Assembly (NCBI GenBank): GCA_023439505.1
Contig: JAEXNR010000007.1
Span: forward strand, 310,001-374,000
Origin: Bacillota bacterium
Lineage (GTDB): Bacteria; Bacillota; Clostridia; Lachnospirales; Lachnospiraceae
DNA: 64,000 nucleotides
Direction of reading: 5' to 3'
Shown here: piece after piece, positions 44,909 to 54,013 of the stretch
Numbering within the stretch: the stretch's first letter is position 1
How the letters are laid out: each line of letters opens with the position of its first letter
Made by a program: the position numbers and the translations under genes
The notes under the pieces: model-generated
The model's database searches: none
What the model saw: only the letters and a program-made list of their open reading frames with translations
Told to the model about the DNA's origin: nothing

Positions 44909-47278
44909 TTTTTTCTTTTTTTGATTCCATCTCTTTTTGTAAATCATAAAGGGTATTAATAGAGGTCCCAAGAATAAGGAAGCCATCGCAAAGGTGTTAT
45001 CTAGTCCCCATGCTTCAGGACTATCCTCCAACAAAAATGTCAAGGTGGAGGAAGGCGCACTTAATCCTTCCGCCTTCTTATCAATACCGTTTTCACTTAT
45101 GTTCACATGGGACAGGATTTGAACAGTCTCCGTATAAATCGAATCCAGCATTTCACGATAATTGTTACTGAGTATTTTATCATGTTCAATTAGGGGATTA
45201 TGATTTCCGATATTCTCCAATGTGATTGTTTGCCGCAAAAATGCTGCTTCTTCCAAATAGTAGGTCCAATATTGATTAATTAAAAACAATAGTATCTGCT
45301 GCTCTGCTTTCTTTATCGATACTTCTCCCACCTTACTCCTGATTTTTTCATATCGCGCCGGCAAATTGTCTTTCATGATTTCCTTTTTATATCTTCCTAG
45401 TAAGATATCTTCCCTTAAGGAGGTTATATTTTGCCTGTGGCTTTCCAGAAGCATGGAATAGTTTGTTATATTAGAACGAATTTTTCTGTCATTTCCCTGG
45501 GCGATTCGCTGCGCAACATCTACCTGCCTCTTAATGGCTCTGATCTCAATCGGATCATCTTTTGCATCCAGCATAATATCCTTCGGTATATATTTACTTA
45601 GTCCAAATCGGGTAAGCAACTCATCCTCTAAACTGATGAAAAACTTACTTTCTCCGCAATCCCCCTGTCTTCCTGCTCTTCCCCGAAGCTGAAGATCAAT
45701 CCTAAGGCTATTGTGGCGGTTTGTACCTATTACATAGAGTCCGCCAAGTTTCCTTACTTCATCCTTATGTAACTCATTCTTTCCTCCGAGTTTTATATCG
45801 GTACCTCTTCCGGCCATATTTGTAGAAACTGTAACCGCCCCCAGATCTCCGGCCTCCGCAACTATCCCGGCTTCCAATTCATTGTTTTTGGCATTTAAAA
45901 TCCTGCACTCAATATGAATTGCCTTTAAGTGTTCTGCAAGTTCGACGGATTCTTTAATACTGGAGGTTGCTATTAAAACAGGACGATTTTTCTGATGCAT
46001 TATTCTGATCTCTTCCAGGACTGCCTTAATCTTTGCTTCTCTCGTCAAATAAAGTCCGTCTTCATGGTCAACTCTGATACATTTCTTCGCCGTTGGTATT
46101 TCCACAATATCAAAATCATATTTATCATAAATCTCATCAGCAGAGCTGACGATGGTACCGGTCATACCGGATACGCTCTGATATAGTTTAATATAGTTTT
46201 CAATGGATATCTGAGCGATTATCTTGCTCTCGGCTTTTGGATTAATTTTTTCCTTAGCTTCTATCGCTTCCTGTAACCCTTTTGGCCACTGTCTGTTCTC
46301 CGCTATTCTGCCGGTAAGCGCATCCACCTGATACACTTTTTGATTCTTAACGATGTAATCCACATCTTTCTGATATAGATACTCTGCTTCCAGTGCATAC
46401 GTGATGTTCGCTAAATACGAAACATTCTCAGCCGAATATAAATTATCAATGCTTAAGAAGACTTCACATTTATCAATTCCCGTTTCTGTTAGTGCAATTA
46501 TGGTATCGAAATCACTGATCTCATAATCTTCTTTATCCTTCAAGCTCTTGATGAAATCCACAAGAAAGAACGGATTCGTTCTGACCTCCTCCTGTACATT
46601 CCCGGCAATTACAAGCGGAATTCTTGCCTCGTCTATGAGGATGGAATCAGCCTCATCAATCAAAGCACAATCAAAACTTCTACTAATATAATCCTCCTGA
46701 TCTTCACATAAGAAATTCTTCAGATAATCAAATCCCGCTTCCTTCACCGTAAGGTAGACGATATCATTTTCATAGACTACTTTTCTTTGCGATCTTGGCA
46801 TACTCTCGTGAATAGATCCGGCCCGCAGACCAAAATAACGGTAGATCTCTCCCATCCATTCACAGTCTCTTTTAGCCAGATAATCATTGGCGGTCAGAAC
46901 ATCCACCTTATGGCCGGATAATGCATTCAGGCAAATAGGAAAAACAGCGGCCAATGTTTTCCCTTCCCCTGTCTTCATTTCAATAATCGTATTCTGATAC
47001 ATGGCAATTCCCGCTATCACCTGAACATCATAAGGACAAATACCAAGCACCCGATATACAGCTTCCTTAACAAGGGCAAAGGCATGTATGACAAGTTCCT
47101 CTGAAACCGGCACCAGACGAAGTTCTTGTTTTAAATCCAGACACAACTGCCTGAAATCATACTCGTTATAGAATGAATAATCCTTTTGATTTACCTTAGT
47201 GCTGATCTCTTCATAATTATTTATCTTATAAATGACATTTTTATATCTTTTTTCTCTTCGGTGTTTATCAGATGACAT
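44906..47278 (-). CDS. SecA-like translocase ATPase with C-terminal membrane tail
   Basis: 790 residues, about the size of SecA2 proteins and shorter than housekeeping SecA. SecA motifs are intact: Walker A EMKTGEGKTLAAVFP (near 100), PYDVQVIAGIAMY, LTANDYLAKRD, Walker B ALIDEADSILIDEARIPLVI (near 213), MAGRGTDIKLGG and LRIDLQLRGRAGRQGD. The zinc-binding C-terminus of SecA is missing. Instead the last ~35 residues contain a hydrophobic run (FAMASLFLGPLLIPFMIY) and the basic end KKRWNQKKKK, a likely membrane tail. It overlaps the upstream EcsC gene by 11 nt. Confidence 0.88.
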   Translation of the reverse strand: MSSDKHRREKRYKNVIYKINNYEEISTKVNQKDYSFYNEYDFRQLCLDLKQELRLVPVSEELVIHAFALVKEAVYRVLGICPYDVQVIAGIAMYQNTIIEMKTGEGKTLAAVFPICLNALSGHKVDVLTANDYLAKRDCEWMGEIYRYFGLRAGSIHESMPRSQRKVVYENDIVYLTVKEAGFDYLKNFLCEDQEDYISRSFDCALIDEADSILIDEARIPLVIAGNVQEEVRTNPFFLVDFIKSLKDKEDYEISDFDTIIALTETGIDKCEVFLSIDNLYSAENVSYLANITYALEAEYLYQKDVDYIVKNQKVYQVDALTGRIAENRQWPKGLQEAIEAKEKINPKAESKIIAQISIENYIKLYQSVSGMTGTIVSSADEIYDKYDFDIVEIPTAKKCIRVDHEDGLYLTREAKIKAVLEEIRIMHQKNRPVLIATSSIKESVELAEHLKAIHIECRILNAKNNELEAGIVAEAGDLGAVTVSTNMAGRGTDIKLGGKNELHKDEVRKLGGLYVIGTNRHNSLRIDLQLRGRAGRQGDCGESKFFISLEDELLTRFGLSKYIPKDIMLDAKDDPIEIRAIKRQVDVAQRIAQGNDRKIRSNITNYSMLLESHRQNITSLREDILLGRYKKEIMKDNLPARYEKIRSKVGEVSIKKAEQQILLFLINQYWTYYLEEAAFLRQTITLENIGNHNPLIEHDKILSNNYREMLDSIYTETVQILSHVNISENGIDKKAEGLSAPSSTLTFLLEDSPEAWGLDNTFAMASLFLGPLLIPFMIYKKRWNQKKKK

Positions 47279-48119
47279 GAGAGTCCTCCTTCACCTTACC
47301 CAATAAATATCTTTTCTTATATTTCATCATGGCATATTTGCTGACCCTGCGGATGATGGTGTGGTTCACAATTCCGCCGACAACACCGACAAAGGGAATC
47401 CCTTGAATGAATTTTGCGGTAAGCAAGGCATCGGATAGAACGTTTGCTGTCTCTCTCATCTGCTTTTTCAAATCAATTTCTTCTACAAGATCTGCATCAA
47501 TCACGGTTCCCAGATGATCGGTCTGTTCATCATATTTTCTTTGTTTGTCTTCCCTGGTTATCGCTGCACAAATGATAGAGAGAATATAGGCCTTCTCTTC
47601 CTCCGAATTATAATCATAGCCATAGCTTAGTGAAATCTCATTTATGGTACGGATGATCACAGAGAGAAATAAGGGAATATCGGGCAGTCCGATTCCCAAA
47701 AAGCCAAGAACCCCTCCTTCTAATACAGCGATGGAAGCATTCACTGTTTTGGACTGATTTGCTGCTTTGTCCAGATTTTTCATGCGTTTTCTGGTCAGAT
47801 ACTGATCAACGGCATAATTATTCAAATCATATTCCAGCTGAAGCTTGTTTTTCTGATAGGTCTTTTCGATATAGGAATTGCCCTTATCAAATACCAGTAC
47901 AAATCCTCTGTAAAATGCTGTATTCAATCCATTTTTAAGTTTCTCAGGAATTTTATCCTGTATTTTATCCAGAACCGGTGTAATCCTCTTCTTCATCAAA
48001 GGATTCTCTTTCCTGGCCAACATCTTATCTTCCTGTTTCTCAATCATTTTTAACTGTTTATTCAATAATTCTCTTCTTTTTCTTTCTTCCTGGGTCGTCA
48101 CTTTTATTTTCATTGCCAT
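47268..48119 (-). CDS. EcsC-family protein
   Basis: 283 residues. N-terminal ~60 residues are basic and helical; the rest follows the EcsC pattern, including VLEGGVLGFLGIGLPDIPLF (about 130-150, hydrophobic helices), YGYDYNSEEEKAYILSIICA and the GIPFVGVVGGIVNHTIIRRVS stretch near the end. In Bacillus EcsC is linked to the EcsAB transporter that affects secretion and proteolysis in the membrane. Here it is instead coupled by an 11-nt overlap to a SecA paralogue, so a shared role in export is inferred. Confidence 0.85.
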   Translation of the reverse strand: MAMKIKVTTQEERKRRELLNKQLKMIEKQEDKMLARKENPLMKKRITPVLDKIQDKIPEKLKNGLNTAFYRGFVLVFDKGNSYIEKTYQKNKLQLEYDLNNYAVDQYLTRKRMKNLDKAANQSKTVNASIAVLEGGVLGFLGIGLPDIPLFLSVIIRTINEISLSYGYDYNSEEEKAYILSIICAAITREDKQRKYDEQTDHLGTVIDADLVEEIDLKKQMRETANVLSDALLTAKFIQGIPFVGVVGGIVNHTIIRRVSKYAMMKYKKRYLLGKVKEDSHVI

Positions 48120-48342
48120 TTCTCCATTTCTGATCAGCTTTCATTGATTACATTATTGCTAAAATAAGCATTTCTTGCCTAATTACAAGTATGATACATA
48201 GCAAAATTATTATGTATCCGGCTTGCAGATACAATAAATTCATCAGGAAGCAGATGATTTTGATTTACTAATCTGAATGCAGATGCTTCCTCCACAGGGT
48301 ATGATTTGTGTGGAAGCTATTAATTATTGATCAGTATAACAC
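48120..48342. other. Intergenic stretch upstream of EcsC
   Basis: About 220 nt, AT-rich, expected to carry the leftward promoter of the ecsC-secA-like operon. No repeat, RNA structure or small gene seen apart from the terminator on its right. Confidence 0.4.
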
Positions 48343-48369
48343 AAAAGGAGGTAAAATACACCTCCTTTT
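48343..48369 (-). terminator. Intrinsic terminator after the VTC cluster
   Basis: AAAAGGAGGT (48343-48352) pairs perfectly with ACCTCCTTTT (48360-48369) around a 7-nt loop. On the minus strand the stem closes with TTTT and is followed by GTGTT. It lies about 95 nt after the stop of the lipoprotein gene at 48465. Confidence 0.75.
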
Positions 48370-48464
48370 CCAAATACATACAAACAAGCTGTAAAGCTGC
48401 TCCCTGAGAAATCGTTTTCAGCTCACTTTGGGAACAGCTTGTGGTTCACTTTGGCATTATATGT

Positions 48465-50198
48465 TTATTCATTTGAATTCTGTCCTTGCCCTCCTCTTCC
48501 TCCAAATCCCATTCCATTACTCTGCACTCCTGCACTGGTTGCGATGGCTGACAGTGTTATTTCTTCTGACAGATCTCCTGATTTTATGGTGTATACAGTG
48601 TCCTTTGATAATTCTGGTGTACTGATCACAACAGATTGAAATTGTTTCTCCGGTGTAAACGAGATTACCTCATTCCCATTTTGATCAGTTAAACTGACCT
48701 TCGTTCCTCCCGACAGCGTGGAGGAAAAGTTATACAACAGAGAATACTGTGTCGATGAGTCACGAAAGCCTTGTGCCATCCCTGAACTTCCTGCTGCTGT
48801 AATAATGCCTCCGCTTATCTGAGCAATTCCGTCATAATCTAAGGCACTATTGTTATTTTCAATAGAACCGCAGACGTTAACTGTTCCGCCTGTTATAATG
48901 ATGGATCCGTTGGAATCAATCCCGTCTCCCAGTGCATTAATCCGAATGGTTCCACCCTTAATCGTAATTAAGCAATCTGAATCATTCTCCATCATACCCT
49001 GGCCAAAGCCGCCCCTGCCAGGCTGACCATTGCCTAGGTTCTGTCCTGATGGATCCGGTCTGTCCCCTGAGTTTTGTCCCTCAGACTGGTTTGGTATGCC
49101 GCTTGGTCTTTGTTCCTCAGAACGGTTGGGCATATCCTGTGGAGTTCCTCCATTCTGATCTTGCATTACTGTCGCTTCCGATTGAACATCTGCTTCAGTT
49201 TGAGAACTCTCATTAAATCGCTGTATCTTATCCTCAGTATCCTGATTTGGCAACATTGAATTTGTTGTTGATGAACTGCCGCTTGCAGCATTCAGTCCAT
49301 CATCTTGTGCCGTGATGTCAATCTTCCCGTCTTCAATTAGAATTACGGTTCCTTCTATTCCCTCGTTACTGTTGGTAACCAGAATGTTTCCGCCAGCAAT
49401 ATATACAAATCCTTTCGTTGCATCGTCACTGTTCTTGGATTGTATTCCATTGCCGGTAGCAGTCTCTAACGTAAAATCTCCCTCTTTGATTTTCACGCAA
49501 TCTTTACCGTTGATGGCATCCTTTACAGCTGTGATATAATATGTTCCTCCCGTAATTACAAGTTCATCCTTTGATACAATACCATGCTTATAATTTGCTG
49601 TAATATTTAACTTCCCTTTTCCGTTTATTGTGAGATCAGCTTTACTGAAGATAACACCATCCACCGTATTATCATCTGACTGCGTGTATTCATTCCCATC
49701 TGTCAGATTGTTTTCAGTACCCTCATTTAATGTAATAAATACCTTATCCGCTTGTTTAATGTAGATGGGCGCCTGATTAGAACAATGAATGCTTACTCCG
49801 TCAAGTATCAAACGGATCTTATCTCTCTCGTCTGCATCAATTACAATCTGACCATCAGTTAAATTACCTGTAATTACATAAGTACCTTCTTCTGTAATTG
49901 TCACAACACTATCCTTTACACTTGCTCCCTCTCCGGTAACCTCTATTGAAAGATCTTTTAAGGTTATCTTAGTTGCCGTACTGTCTTCATATCCCACCTC
50001 CAGATCGCTTGCACTAAACTCTGTATCTACTATTACCTGGGATGAGGACAGATTAACTGTTGTGAGAGGCTCCTCTGATGGAGTGTTCTCATTTGCCGGA
50101 CTCTGGGTATTATCCTGACTTTTATTACATCCGCTGATTAATGTTAAAATTAGTAATATAACAATCAGCACATTGGCTCTTTTATTTCTCATCTTCAT
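48465..50198 (-). CDS. Surface lipoprotein with DUF4353-type carbohydrate-binding-like domain
   Basis: 577 residues. Signal peptide with lipobox LISGC (Cys near 24), then a Ser/Thr/Pro-rich stretch and a long beta-solenoid-like region: NGKGKLNITANYKHGIVSKD, GTYYITAVKDAINGKDCVKI and KIDITAQDDGLNAASGSSS are successive turns. A Gln/Asn/Gly/Pro-rich insert (about 320-400) interrupts it, and the end is Gly/Gln-rich (GFGGRGGQGQNSNE). This family (carbohydrate-binding domain-containing, DUF4353) is regularly found with VTC and DUF4956 genes. Last gene of that operon. Confidence 0.8.
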   Translation of the reverse strand: MKMRNKRANVLIVILLILTLISGCNKSQDNTQSPANENTPSEEPLTTVNLSSSQVIVDTEFSASDLEVGYEDSTATKITLKDLSIEVTGEGASVKDSVVTITEEGTYVITGNLTDGQIVIDADERDKIRLILDGVSIHCSNQAPIYIKQADKVFITLNEGTENNLTDGNEYTQSDDNTVDGVIFSKADLTINGKGKLNITANYKHGIVSKDELVITGGTYYITAVKDAINGKDCVKIKEGDFTLETATGNGIQSKNSDDATKGFVYIAGGNILVTNSNEGIEGTVILIEDGKIDITAQDDGLNAASGSSSTTNSMLPNQDTEDKIQRFNESSQTEADVQSEATVMQDQNGGTPQDMPNRSEEQRPSGIPNQSEGQNSGDRPDPSGQNLGNGQPGRGGFGQGMMENDSDCLITIKGGTIRINALGDGIDSNGSIIITGGTVNVCGSIENNNSALDYDGIAQISGGIITAAGSSGMAQGFRDSSTQYSLLYNFSSTLSGGTKVSLTDQNGNEVISFTPEKQFQSVVISTPELSKDTVYTIKSGDLSEEITLSAIATSAGVQSNGMGFGGRGGQGQNSNE

Positions 50199-50221
50199 TT
50201 CCTCTTTTCTGTTTCTCTTTC

Positions 50222-50890
50222 CTATAGTTCTTCATTACCATTTGCTATCATTTGGCAGGAGATTTCTAAATTCCCGTTACGGCATCGAAGCTGGTCAATG
50301 AATGCCTTTTCTTCTTTTTGATCTTTTAATCTGATATGATAGTCCAATTTATAAAGACTTCCCATGTTCGCTGTTCTTACCCTTACCAATTCATTCTTAG
50401 TAGTATATTCCGAGAATAGATCATCAAATGTCCCCATATAGTCCAGGCCTTCGGGAATGGTTATTTTCAGCTCCTTCTCCGAATGCTGCACTTCACCGAA
50501 TCCGGAGAAGTGATAGAACATACTCAATCCACCGATGAGGATAACGAAAATCACTGCGATCACAAGATATCCTGTTCCTGTTGCAAGACCGATTGCCATA
50601 GCCAGGAAAATACTGTTTATTTCTTTGGCACTCCCCGGTATCGATCGGAAACGAATCAGGCTAAACGCGCCCATCACTGCAATTCCTGTTCCAAGATTCC
50701 CGTTTACCAGCATAATCACCAGCTGTACGATGGCTGGCAGTATTGCAATTGTCATGATGAAACCCTTACTGCTGCAGCGGTACCTGGTATGCACCCATGC
50801 GATAGCTGCGCCAAGCAGGATAGAACAAACCAGACAGATAAAAAAGCTACTCATTGAAAATGTATCTGTTAAAATTGATTGATTAAGCAT
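50222..50890 (-). CDS. DUF4956 integral membrane protein
   Basis: 222 residues. Four membrane segments lie in residues 12-130 (MLVNGNLGTGIAVMGAFSLI and RFRSIPGSAKEINSIFLAMA are the conserved core), followed by a ~85-residue soluble part (KITIPEGLDYMGTFDDLFSE, then LVRVRTANMGSLYKLDYHIR). The layout recalls MgtC/YhiD-like membrane proteins. Function unknown; it is co-encoded with VTC polymerases in many Firmicutes. Its start overlaps the VTC gene stop by 8 nt. Confidence 0.88.
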   Translation of the reverse strand: MLNQSILTDTFSMSSFFICLVCSILLGAAIAWVHTRYRCSSKGFIMTIAILPAIVQLVIMLVNGNLGTGIAVMGAFSLIRFRSIPGSAKEINSIFLAMAIGLATGTGYLVIAVIFVILIGGLSMFYHFSGFGEVQHSEKELKITIPEGLDYMGTFDDLFSEYTTKNELVRVRTANMGSLYKLDYHIRLKDQKEEKAFIDQLRCRNGNLEISCQMIANGNEEL

Positions 50891-51662
50891 AAATAATCTC
50901 TCCTTTTATCTTGATTGGATTCATTTGCAGGTATAACGCATCGGCCAATTTATTGTTTATTGTCTGTTTATTTTGCAAGGATCTTTGGTAAGCAATCCCA
51001 TATTTGGATAAAGATAAAGGATATATCTCCAGCTCATTTAGAAGGTGAGATAACCAAAGAGGAATTACACCGGGTATTTTTATTTCCATTAATCGCTGAC
51101 CTGTCGATAATATGGGTACTCCAGAGGGTCCAACCCCCAGCCGGAGATTGTCTTCCCTCCACAAGATATCCCAATCGAAGGTAATACGCACGCCTACATT
51201 CTTCCGGTCAAACAGTGCTACTCTTTGGTATGAAATATACATGGCTGGGATCAGTTCCTTATAATAGGAAAGAAACCAATCAATTTCTCTTGTAATCTGT
51301 GAAGTTTCCCTCAAAGGAACTCCGTGATATAAGTATTGCTCTGCTTCATAAAGCCGCACTTTCACTCTTCTTTTATAAACAACCCCTTTATATTTCTTCT
51401 TCAATTCAATAAAAACATTGTCCGATGCATCGGGTATTCCATAGCTGCGAAGTCTTAATTTTTCTTTATATACCGGTTTCTCAAGAGAGGTTCGAATCAG
51501 CAGACTTTTTGATGTATCAAAATAAATATTGTTTATCATGATCTCACCGTACTGGTCTTCCATCATGTACTCCTGTAACTTTTCTCTCAATAACTGATAT
51601 TTCACTTCATCTATCAGATACTTTATTTCATATCGTTTAAAAACGCCCTGATACTGGTTCAT
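50883..51662 (-). CDS. VTC-domain (polyphosphate polymerase-like) protein
   Basis: The start at 51662 (MNQYQGVFKRYEIKYL) follows AGGAGGG; 259 residues. The tunnel-fold signatures are YEIKYLIDE, NIYFDTSKSLLIRTSLEKPV, YKEKLRLRSYG and FIELKKKYKGVVYKRRVKVR, with the charged residues that line the polyphosphate-synthesis tunnel of Vtc4 and related triphosphate tunnel enzymes. Whether the bacterial form makes polyphosphate or a related polymer is unproven. It is the first gene of the leftward VTC-DUF4956-lipoprotein operon. Confidence 0.88.
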   Translation of the reverse strand: MNQYQGVFKRYEIKYLIDEVKYQLLREKLQEYMMEDQYGEIMINNIYFDTSKSLLIRTSLEKPVYKEKLRLRSYGIPDASDNVFIELKKKYKGVVYKRRVKVRLYEAEQYLYHGVPLRETSQITREIDWFLSYYKELIPAMYISYQRVALFDRKNVGVRITFDWDILWREDNLRLGVGPSGVPILSTGQRLMEIKIPGVIPLWLSHLLNELEIYPLSLSKYGIAYQRSLQNKQTINNKLADALYLQMNPIKIKGEIIYA

Positions 51663-51707
51663 GCAAATCCCTCCTGTTGTACTACTAATAAATACAATGT
51701 AATACAA

Positions 51708-51756
51708 TTACTTAAAAGTAACTTTAAATCATAGCTTAAATTTACTTAAAATTTAC
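51708..51756 (-). promoter_or_regulatory. Direct-repeat array upstream of the VTC operon
   Basis: On the plus strand four similar words start at 51712, 51723, 51736 and 51746 (TTAAAAGTAAC, TTTAAATCATA, TTAAATTTAC, TTAAAATTTAC), spaced about 10-13 bp, the spacing typical for OmpR-family regulators. The first is part of the palindrome TTACTTAAAAGTAA (51708-51721). The 12-mer TAAAAGTAACTT recurs at 54004-54015 just upstream of the neighbouring regulator gene. Confidence 0.5.
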
Positions 51757-51870
51757 ATAACGCATACATTATTACAAATAAGTCCGATACATGCTATCAT
51801 ACCTGCTCTACTCTCCGGCTTATAAGCGAATACTACCCTGGCATGCAGATCAATCTATAATTGTTAAAAA

Positions 51871-51978
51871 TAACGATGATAAACATAAAATGGGACGATT
51901 GCCGTATAACTATGTTCGGATCAGATTGTCTGAAATGTCTCCGAAATCCAACATCGTTATATTATAATCGTCCCATTT
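51871..51978. ncRNA. Structured intergenic element with interleaved inverted repeats
   Basis: Two long perfect inverted repeats are interleaved: TAACGATG (51871-51878) with CATCGTTA (51952-51959), and AAATGGGACGATT (51888-51900) with AATCGTCCCATTT (51966-51978). Inside is a nested hairpin: TTCGGA (51915-51920) with TCCGAA (51940-51945) and TCAGA (51921-51925) with TCTGA (51929-51933). The order A-B-A'-B' means a pseudoknot or two alternative folds. On the minus strand the A stem ends in TTTTT like a terminator for the kinase gene. Confidence 0.6.
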
Positions 51979-52005
51979 AACTTAAATATTGTTACATTAT
52001 CTCTG

Positions 52006-53232
52006 CTATAAAATCACTGTAAATCTTATGGATCTACCGTCCTCACTTCTTGCGAAAATCTTACCGTGATGTGCTTCCACAATTGATTTTGCTATGGATA
52101 ATCCGATGCCATATCCGCCTGTTTCCCTTGACCTGGAGGAATCCGCCCGGTAAAACCGGTCGAATAATTGGTCCAGATTTTCTTTCTGAATATGATCTGT
52201 GGTGTTAAATACCTCAAGCTTCACTCCGTTTTTCACAGGGGATAATGTTATTTTAATCATACCTCCCGAATTTGCGTATTTAACTGCATTGTCTACAAGT
52301 GTAGAAATCAGCTGATGGATGCTGCTTTCATTCCCATTGATCATAATATCAGGTGGGACTTCCATCCTCATTTCCTTATTTTGTGAGCTTGCCAGAAGCA
52401 GGAACGGTTTTGCTATCTCCGTCAGGGCTTTACTTAAATTAAAGTCCTTGAAGATTAGTTCGATCCTATCCTCTTCCATTTTTGACAGTACCAGTAAATT
52501 CTTCACCAGTTTATCAAGCCTGTTCGTTTGATTTCGGATGCTGTCTATCCATTCGTTTTTACCATTGGCCAGCTCCAAAACATCAGCATTGACGGATATG
52601 ATTGCTATCGGTGTCTTAATCTCATGACCGGCATCCGTAATGAATTGTTTTTGCTTTTCCATACTTTCTATAATAGGCTTAATTGCTCTTTTTGAAAAAA
52701 TCGTGACAAGAAGGAAAACCAGCAATAGCGTACCCAATGCAACCAAACCGGAGATCAATAGAAATCTGTATGCTGTCTCGATTTGATTTCGGCAATTGAG
52801 AAAGACAATCATATAGCCTTCCAGTTCTTTGACTTTGGTATACTTGTAATTTCCCAGATAACCAGTTTCCTTACCGCCATGCATGATGCGAGTGGCATAG
52901 TCTTCTGCCTCAGAAGAGGTAATGGCAATGTGACTGGTATCAATCTGTCGAATATTACCATCCCCATTGACCTCAACAATAAAATATCTTGTCTCAAAAG
53001 GTGTCTCCGGAGTAAACTTCATATCAAAGTTTCGATTTGGCTTAAATAATTTTTCCCGGTCAATGATAGGAAATTTTCCCTTATTTTCGGAAAGAACTCT
53101 AATGGTGCTATTTGCCCGGCTGTCAATCTGATAAAAGTTAATGATATTAATCGCACCCACAAGAATCACCAAAACCACAGTAACAGACACCATTGTAATC
53201 ATGGTAAAATCCCTTCGAAGTTTTCTAATCAT
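52006..53232 (-). CDS. Sensor histidine kinase of a two-component system
   Basis: 408 residues. Two membrane segments (about 11-30 and 160-185) flank a ~125-residue extracellular sensor (FYQIDSRANSTIRVLSENKG). HisKA phospho-acceptor is DAGHEIKTPIAIISVNADVL (about 222-241), N box is LVDNAVKYANSGG and G box GGYGIGLSIAKSIVEAHHGK. It pairs with the OmpR-type regulator whose stop overlaps its start by 4 nt, and stands next to the VTC operon, which it may control. Confidence 0.95.
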   Translation of the reverse strand: MIRKLRRDFTMITMVSVTVVLVILVGAINIINFYQIDSRANSTIRVLSENKGKFPIIDREKLFKPNRNFDMKFTPETPFETRYFIVEVNGDGNIRQIDTSHIAITSSEAEDYATRIMHGGKETGYLGNYKYTKVKELEGYMIVFLNCRNQIETAYRFLLISGLVALGTLLLVFLLVTIFSKRAIKPIIESMEKQKQFITDAGHEIKTPIAIISVNADVLELANGKNEWIDSIRNQTNRLDKLVKNLLVLSKMEEDRIELIFKDFNLSKALTEIAKPFLLLASSQNKEMRMEVPPDIMINGNESSIHQLISTLVDNAVKYANSGGMIKITLSPVKNGVKLEVFNTTDHIQKENLDQLFDRFYRADSSRSRETGGYGIGLSIAKSIVEAHHGKIFARSEDGRSIRFTVIL

Positions 53233-53903
53233 TCACATTCCTCCAAAGTATATCCCACACCTCTTACTGCCTTAATGATAACATTGGCGTTCAATGCTTC
53301 TAATTTCTTTCGTAAGTAAGAAATATATACCCAGATTACATTAATCTCAGCTTCGGATTCATATCCCCAGATCCGTTCCATAAATTGCTCTGTAGAGATC
53401 AAGCGCTTCGGATTACTCAATAGCATTTCAAGCATCTGGAATTCTTTGTTGCTTAGTCGCAGGGAAACTTCCTGATTGGACAATTCATAACTCTCTTTGT
53501 TCAGACTAATATTCCCGAATTCGATTAAATTAGGAGTATATTCTGATTTTCTCCGTGACATTGCCCGGATTCTGGCGAGAAGTTCTCCCATGGCAAAGGG
53601 TTTGCCTAGGTAATCATCCGCACCGGTATCAAGCCCAAGGATTCTGTCCTCAATCTGGCTTTTTGCGGTCAGCAACAGCACCGGAGTATGAATCCTCTTT
53701 TCTCTCAGCTTCTGGAGCACCTCAAGTCCGCTCATCTTCGGCATCATAATATCCAGGATGATGGCATCATAGTTCTCTGATAAACCATAATCCAAAGCAT
53801 CAGCTCCATCATAGACCGCATCCACTGAATATTTATTATGTTTTAATATAGCAACCAGCGCATTGGACATTTCCTTCTCATCCTCTGCAAGTAATATTCT
53901 CAT
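53229..53903 (-). CDS. OmpR-family response regulator
   Basis: The ATG at 53903 (MRILLAEDEKEMSN) follows GGAGG by nine nt; 224 residues. Receiver domain with acidic pair AEDE, phospho-acceptor Asp in DAIILDIMMPKMSG near 51 and Lys in DDYLGKPFAMGEL. The winged-helix DNA-binding domain follows (about 128-222, LSNKEFQMLEMLLSNPKRLI and VIWVYISYLRKKLEALNANV). Translationally coupled to the kinase. The repeats at 51708-51756 and the copy at 54004-54015 are candidate binding sites. Confidence 0.95.
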   Translation of the reverse strand: MRILLAEDEKEMSNALVAILKHNKYSVDAVYDGADALDYGLSENYDAIILDIMMPKMSGLEVLQKLREKRIHTPVLLLTAKSQIEDRILGLDTGADDYLGKPFAMGELLARIRAMSRRKSEYTPNLIEFGNISLNKESYELSNQEVSLRLSNKEFQMLEMLLSNPKRLISTEQFMERIWGYESEAEINVIWVYISYLRKKLEALNANVIIKAVRGVGYTLEECE

Positions 53904-54013
53904 CTCAGATAACCTCCGTCCACCGTGTTGATATTTTTTCTCGTGTTTTTTGCATCTTGATATCATAGTTTTATCATTTTTATATGATTATAGCATACTG
54001 ACCTAAAAGTAAC

